Assembly: GCA_003695505.1 (NCBI GenBank)
Contig: RFIY01000178.1
Coordinates: forward strand, 1-8,018
Length of the DNA: 8,018 bases
Reading direction: 5' to 3'
DNA from: Candidatus Dadabacteria bacterium
Lineage (GTDB): Bacteria > J088
The position numbers and the translations under genes are program-made. Numbering within the stretch: the stretch's first letter is position 1; each line of letters starts with the position of its first letter. The notes under the pieces were generated by a model, which saw nothing but the letters and a program-made list of their open reading frames with translations, had not been told where the DNA came from and did no database searches. Below are positions 5,327 to 8,018 of this stretch, piece after piece.

Positions 5327-6133
5327 ATGCCCACTGCTTATCCAGTCCGATTCTTACACCGTCACCTCAAAAGGATGCGCGGGCTACAGGCAGCCACAGG
5401 CCTGTACCTGGCCGGCTTTCTGTTTCTCCATCTGAGCACGACACTTGCGGCATTTGCCGGTCCGCGCCGACAGCAAGAGTGGCTGGATCTCGTTCGCGAA
5501 ATCTATCAGAGTCCCATGCAGGAATTGGCTTTACTAACTATGCTGTTCCTGCATGCTGTCAGCGGAGTGTTGATACACCGTCTCCGACCGGGCCCGGTGA
5601 AACGGCGCACTCCGATTCCGTTGCACCGGCGCGCTGGCCGGGGGCTGGCTGCCGTTGTTTTTTTGCATGTACTTGGCACGCGGGCACCCGTCTGGTTTGG
5701 TGGAATCGCCGTCGATGTTTCGTACGTCTCCTACAGCCTGGAACGGTATGGCGCTTTCTTCTACCCATACTACACCCTGCTGTTCACCGCAGGTATCGTT
5801 CACCTCGCTGGTTCCTTGCCGCGCGCGCTGAAACGGCTGTGGCCGCGCGCGTGGGCACGCCTCCCTGTTCCGGCCCCGTCCTTCCTGCCTCGACTCGCTG
5901 TGACAGCCGCCACCATCGGATTCCTCGCGTTGGCCTCGGCAGGTGGTCTGTGGTACCCGGTTGCTCGTGTGAACTACCCCCGGTACGACGCCTGGTTCGC
6001 GTCCTGGTTTGGCACCGCTCCACGGAGCGAACAACTCCGCCCGGTCACACCCGCAGGTAGAACTGCTCTCCCATTCCGAACACGTCGTCGAACGCGACCG
6101 GGTCGGCGCCTGCCGGTCGCACGACACCGTTGA
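5327..6133 (+). CDS. five-helix membrane protein, probable heme b protein resembling FrdC/SdhC cytochrome b subunits
   Basis: The 268-residue product has five hydrophobic segments at about 20-43, 66-84, 104-122, 143-166 and 188-209. Histidines lie in the first four: H35 (FLFLHLS), H76 (LFLHAVSG), H114 (VVFLHVLG) and H159 (GIVHLAGS). Four helix-embedded histidines at intervals of about 40 residues match the axial ligands of diheme cytochrome b subunits of fumarate reductase/succinate dehydrogenase, and the first segment (ATGLYLAGFLFLHL) resembles helix I of that family. Heme binding is inferred, not shown. No flavoprotein or iron-sulfur subunit is adjacent, so it would act alone or with distant partners in the inner membrane. 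The ATG at 5327 has GGAGG seven bases upstream. An ECF41-type promoter precedes it. Residues from about 240 on are Arg-rich and lie antisense to the end of the convergent gene, so the native C-terminus may once have been near residue 240. Confidence 0.8.
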   Translation: MPTAYPVRFLHRHLKRMRGLQAATGLYLAGFLFLHLSTTLAAFAGPRRQQEWLDLVREIYQSPMQELALLTMLFLHAVSGVLIHRLRPGPVKRRTPIPLHRRAGRGLAAVVFLHVLGTRAPVWFGGIAVDVSYVSYSLERYGAFFYPYYTLLFTAGIVHLAGSLPRALKRLWPRAWARLPVPAPSFLPRLAVTAATIGFLALASAGGLWYPVARVNYPRYDAWFASWFGTAPRSEQLRPVTPAGRTALPFRTRRRTRPGRRLPVARHR

Positions 6134-7061
6134 TCCGGCCAAAGGGACCCCGATAACGCGATTCGATCAGCAGCGCGTTGAGGCGCAGATCGCCGGGCAC
6201 CTGGACATCGAACGTCAGATCGACATCGCCGCGATCGTCGCGGACGACCCAGCGCTCTTCGCCTGCGGTCTGGCTGCGCTCGAAGCAAACCGGCGGCAGC
6301 GCGTGGCAGCGGCCATCGACCCAGCATGCGTTTTCGTTGTAGCGTTGCGGATCACGCGATGCGTTGCGTGTCAGATTCAGACCAATCCATGAGCCGTCCG
6401 TCTGGCGAACCGCCGTCGTCAGCCAGTCCCAGCGCATCACATAGCCATAGAAGCCCCGATGGTCGTCCATCATCAGAGCCGTATCATCCTCGGACCAGGT
6501 TTCCTGTTGGTCACCACAGGAGATCCGGCCCGCGACCGGCAGGATGCCTTTTTGCGAATACATCGCGCGACCCGGGCGCAGTGGAATCGCGACGACGAGC
6601 GGTTCCAGGCCTGATGCATTCGCCACCGCGTCGATGGTCAGCCGTTCCCCTTTGCCGACGTCCACGTCGCAGGCAATCTCGATCCGGTCCTGCGCGAGCC
6701 GATTGCGAAAGCTGATCGAGCCTCCGCGCCCGCGCCACTGCATAGCCGAATCGAGCAACTGCTCCGGCGCATCAAAAGCCCATGGCGGAAGCTGTCGTTC
6801 GAACAGGACCTTCCGCTGCGACGTACGATCGAATGCCTTGACCTGCGCCAGCGCCAGCAGGCCCGTGTGAAACAATGCAATGTTGACGAACCAGCCCGGG
6901 CTGGTGATCTGGAAGGCCTGCCAGCGTTTCAGTCTGGACCGCAATACAGGTCGCGGCAGGCGATTGGCGGCCTCGAGAAGATTGACCCTGGGAAAGGGGC
7001 GGTCATACCGGCCAAATCGTACACTGCCATCGACGACAAGAGGCTGATTCTGGGGTTCCAT
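6045..7061 (-). CDS. DUF2804 domain-containing protein
   Basis: The 338-residue product matches my memory of the DUF2804 family: a central Asp/His/Gly block (MMDDHRGFYGYVMRWDW, about 198-213), then DGSWIGLNLTRN (222-233), and a C-terminal YRGPFGRINGVV segment with an ending like that of relatives (GMGEQFYLRV). The predicted fold is beta-rich and reminiscent of lipocalin-like AttH/tocopherol cyclase proteins, but the biochemical function of the family is unknown to me. There is no signal peptide or clear membrane helix; a short hydrophobic stretch near 57-72 is not long enough to call. The start at 7061 is preferred because GGAG lies seven bases upstream; a longer frame from 7100 would add 13 His/Arg-rich residues overlapping the divergent promoter region. 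The 3' end overlaps the membrane-protein gene by 89 bases in convergent orientation. Confidence 0.82.
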   Translation of the reverse strand: MEPQNQPLVVDGSVRFGRYDRPFPRVNLLEAANRLPRPVLRSRLKRWQAFQITSPGWFVNIALFHTGLLALAQVKAFDRTSQRKVLFERQLPPWAFDAPEQLLDSAMQWRGRGGSISFRNRLAQDRIEIACDVDVGKGERLTIDAVANASGLEPLVVAIPLRPGRAMYSQKGILPVAGRISCGDQQETWSEDDTALMMDDHRGFYGYVMRWDWLTTAVRQTDGSWIGLNLTRNASRDPQRYNENACWVDGRCHALPPVCFERSQTAGEERWVVRDDRGDVDLTFDVQVPGDLRLNALLIESRYRGPFGRINGVVRPAGADPVAFDDVFGMGEQFYLRV

Positions 7062-7124
7062 GTTGCATCTCCACAGGTGGTGGTGTCGATCGATCCGCAC
7101 CGACGATCCGGTATCATGGTGGGC
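7062..7124. promoter_or_regulatory. short divergent intergenic region between the DUF2804 and DUF4202 genes
   Basis: These 63 bases separate two divergent starts and must carry, or overlap, promoters for both. I see the DUF2804 ribosome binding site (GGAG on the minus strand) but no confident -35/-10 pair, no ECF41-type motif and no copy of the 16-bp dyad found in the left block. Confidence 0.3.
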
Positions 7125-7748
7125 ATGTCTGACACATCGGTCAACTCCACGCGCCTCGCGGCCGTCCTGACGGCGATCGACGAGGCCAACACCGCCGATC
7201 CGAAGCAGGTTCCGACAGACGACGGGCCGCTACCGGCGGCGCTCGTCTACGGTCGCCGAATGAGCGCCGAGCTGGCCGACCTCGTACCCGACGCCGGCGA
7301 ACCATTGCAGATCGCCGTGCGCGGTCAGCACATCGAACGTTTTCGTCGACCGCGTGACCAGTATCCGATGACGCGCGAGGGGTATCTGGCCTGGCGACGC
7401 GATGCGGCCCGCTTTCACGCCGAGCGGCTGGCCGAACTGATGCGCGACGCCGGCTATGATCAGCCGACGATCGAACGCGTCGGCCAGATCGTGCGCAAAC
7501 AGAACATCAAGCGTGACCCCGATGCACAGGCGCTCGAGGACTGCGCTGCCCTTGTATTTCTGCGCCATGAGCTCGACGATTTCATCTGCGCGCACCCCGA
7601 GTACGATGAGCAACGCATGCTGCGCATCCTGCGCAAGACGTGGAAAAAGATGTCGCCGGCCGGCCACGATCGTGCGCTGGCCATTGCGTTCAGCGATATC
7701 GCGGCGCCGTGGATCAAAAAGGCGCTGGCCGAAACGGAGACAGCATGA
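7125..7748 (+). CDS. DUF4202 domain-containing protein
   Basis: The 207-residue product carries the conserved blocks of DUF4202 as I know them: AIDEANTADP (17-26), LVYGRRMS (40-47), the charged segment IAVRGQHIERFRRPRDQYP (63-81), GYLAWRRD...FHAERL (86-102), DAQALEDCAALVFL (133-146) and KTWKKMS (171-177). The His, Arg and Asp residues spread through these helices could form a metal or nucleotide site, but the family has no function I can state. It looks soluble, helical and full length. ATG codons at 7116 and 7125 are both in frame; 7125 (MSDTSV) agrees better with the usual short N-terminus, and neither has a strong ribosome binding site. The gene diverges from DUF2804 and its TGA overlaps the next ATG (ATGA), indicating an operon with the dehydrogenase-like gene. 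Confidence 0.85.
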   Translation: MSDTSVNSTRLAAVLTAIDEANTADPKQVPTDDGPLPAALVYGRRMSAELADLVPDAGEPLQIAVRGQHIERFRRPRDQYPMTREGYLAWRRDAARFHAERLAELMRDAGYDQPTIERVGQIVRKQNIKRDPDAQALEDCAALVFLRHELDDFICAHPEYDEQRMLRILRKTWKKMSPAGHDRALAIAFSDIAAPWIKKALAETETA

Positions 7749-8018
7749 AGGCCATATGGGTTGACCGACTGGCAACAGACACGTCCGCCGTTGTCGTGCG
7801 CGACAGCGAGCCACCAAAGCCCGGACCCGGGCAGGTGCTGATTCGCGTCCATCGCGCGCCGATCAACCCGTCGGATTTCAACTACATTCACGGGACCTAC
7901 CGGGACGCGCTGGAGCGGTTGATCTGGAACCGCTCGCGCAGTGCCGATGACCCGGTCTGGTTCGACCCCGAACGCACCACCCCCTGCCCCGAACCGCCTT
8001 ATATCCTCGGTGGAGAAG
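7745..8018 (+). CDS. medium-chain dehydrogenase/reductase, quinone-oxidoreductase/enoyl reductase-like (N-terminal part, truncated by window edge)
   Basis: About 91 residues of the N-terminal GroES-like domain are visible: MKAIWVDRL, PKPGPGQVLIRVHRAPINPSDFNYIHGTY, then PPYILGGE at the edge. PGPGQVLIRV and INPSDF are standard for the zinc-independent quinone oxidoreductase/enoyl reductase branch of the MDR superfamily, which uses NADPH. An insertion of about 30 residues (DALERLIWNRSRSADDPVWFDP) separates the GTY turn from the expected P..PGxE segment, where relatives usually have only a few residues. The ATG overlaps the DUF4202 stop by four bases and GGAG lies five bases upstream, so the two are probably cotranslated. 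The catalytic and cofactor-binding parts lie outside the window, so the substrate is undetermined. Confidence 0.82.
   Translation, partial: MKAIWVDRLATDTSAVVVRDSEPPKPGPGQVLIRVHRAPINPSDFNYIHGTYRDALERLIWNRSRSADDPVWFDPERTTPCPEPPYILGGE

Noticed and set aside
5327-6133. A complete succinate dehydrogenase/fumarate reductase operon
   Set aside because: No iron-sulfur or flavoprotein subunit is adjacent; the left-hand flavoprotein is over 4 kb away, on the other strand and of the KstD-like type, so only the membrane subunit resemblance is kept.
1-8018. CRISPR arrays, insertion sequences, integron attC sites, tRNA or rRNA genes
   Set aside because: I saw no regularly spaced repeats, transposase motifs, terminal inverted repeats or RNA gene signatures; the intergenic hairpins at 3844-3984 lack the attC core sequences.

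Overview
This is an 8 kb window of bacterial chromosome. It has high GC, tight gene packing, Shine-Dalgarno led starts and no mobile element, tRNA or rRNA that I can see. The gene content fits a proteobacterium, and a high-GC gammaproteobacterium able to oxidise steroids or other hydrophobic compounds is my best guess. No single gene fixes the taxonomy.

Left block (1-3834) is an oxidation cluster. On the minus strand, read right to left, lie an SDR dehydrogenase (2226-1399), a peptide-methionine sulfoxide reductase MsrA whose start overlaps the SDR stop (1399-773), and a KstD-like FAD oxidoreductase that runs off the left edge (692-1). Diverging from the SDR, on the plus strand, is a soluble cytochrome P450 (2425-3834). 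A near-palindromic 16-bp element occurs twice, at 747-762 and 2354-2369. Each copy lies 54-55 bases upstream of a start codon, one for the flavoprotein and one for the P450. This suggests a single regulator, not encoded in the window, controls both.

Middle block (3835-6133). A gene-free stretch of about 430 bp holds several inverted repeats and ends with a promoter. It is followed by a sigma factor of the ECF41 type, with a fused C-terminal SnoaL-like domain and the WLPEP, DGGGK and NPDK(I) signature motifs. The next gene encodes a five-helix membrane protein with one histidine in each of the first four helices, the pattern of a diheme cytochrome b (FrdC/SdhC-like). A promoter matching the ECF41 recognition motif (TGTCACA, 16-17 bases, CGTC) lies in front of both genes. 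The simplest reading is a sigma factor that drives itself and one membrane cytochrome-like target, in place of the usual COE-type target of ECF41. This is the most interesting system in the window.

Right block (6045-8018). A DUF2804 protein (minus strand) converges on the membrane-protein gene and overlaps its last 89 bases. Diverging from it is a DUF4202 protein, whose stop overlaps (ATGA) the start of a medium-chain dehydrogenase/quinone-oxidoreductase-like gene that is cut by the right edge.
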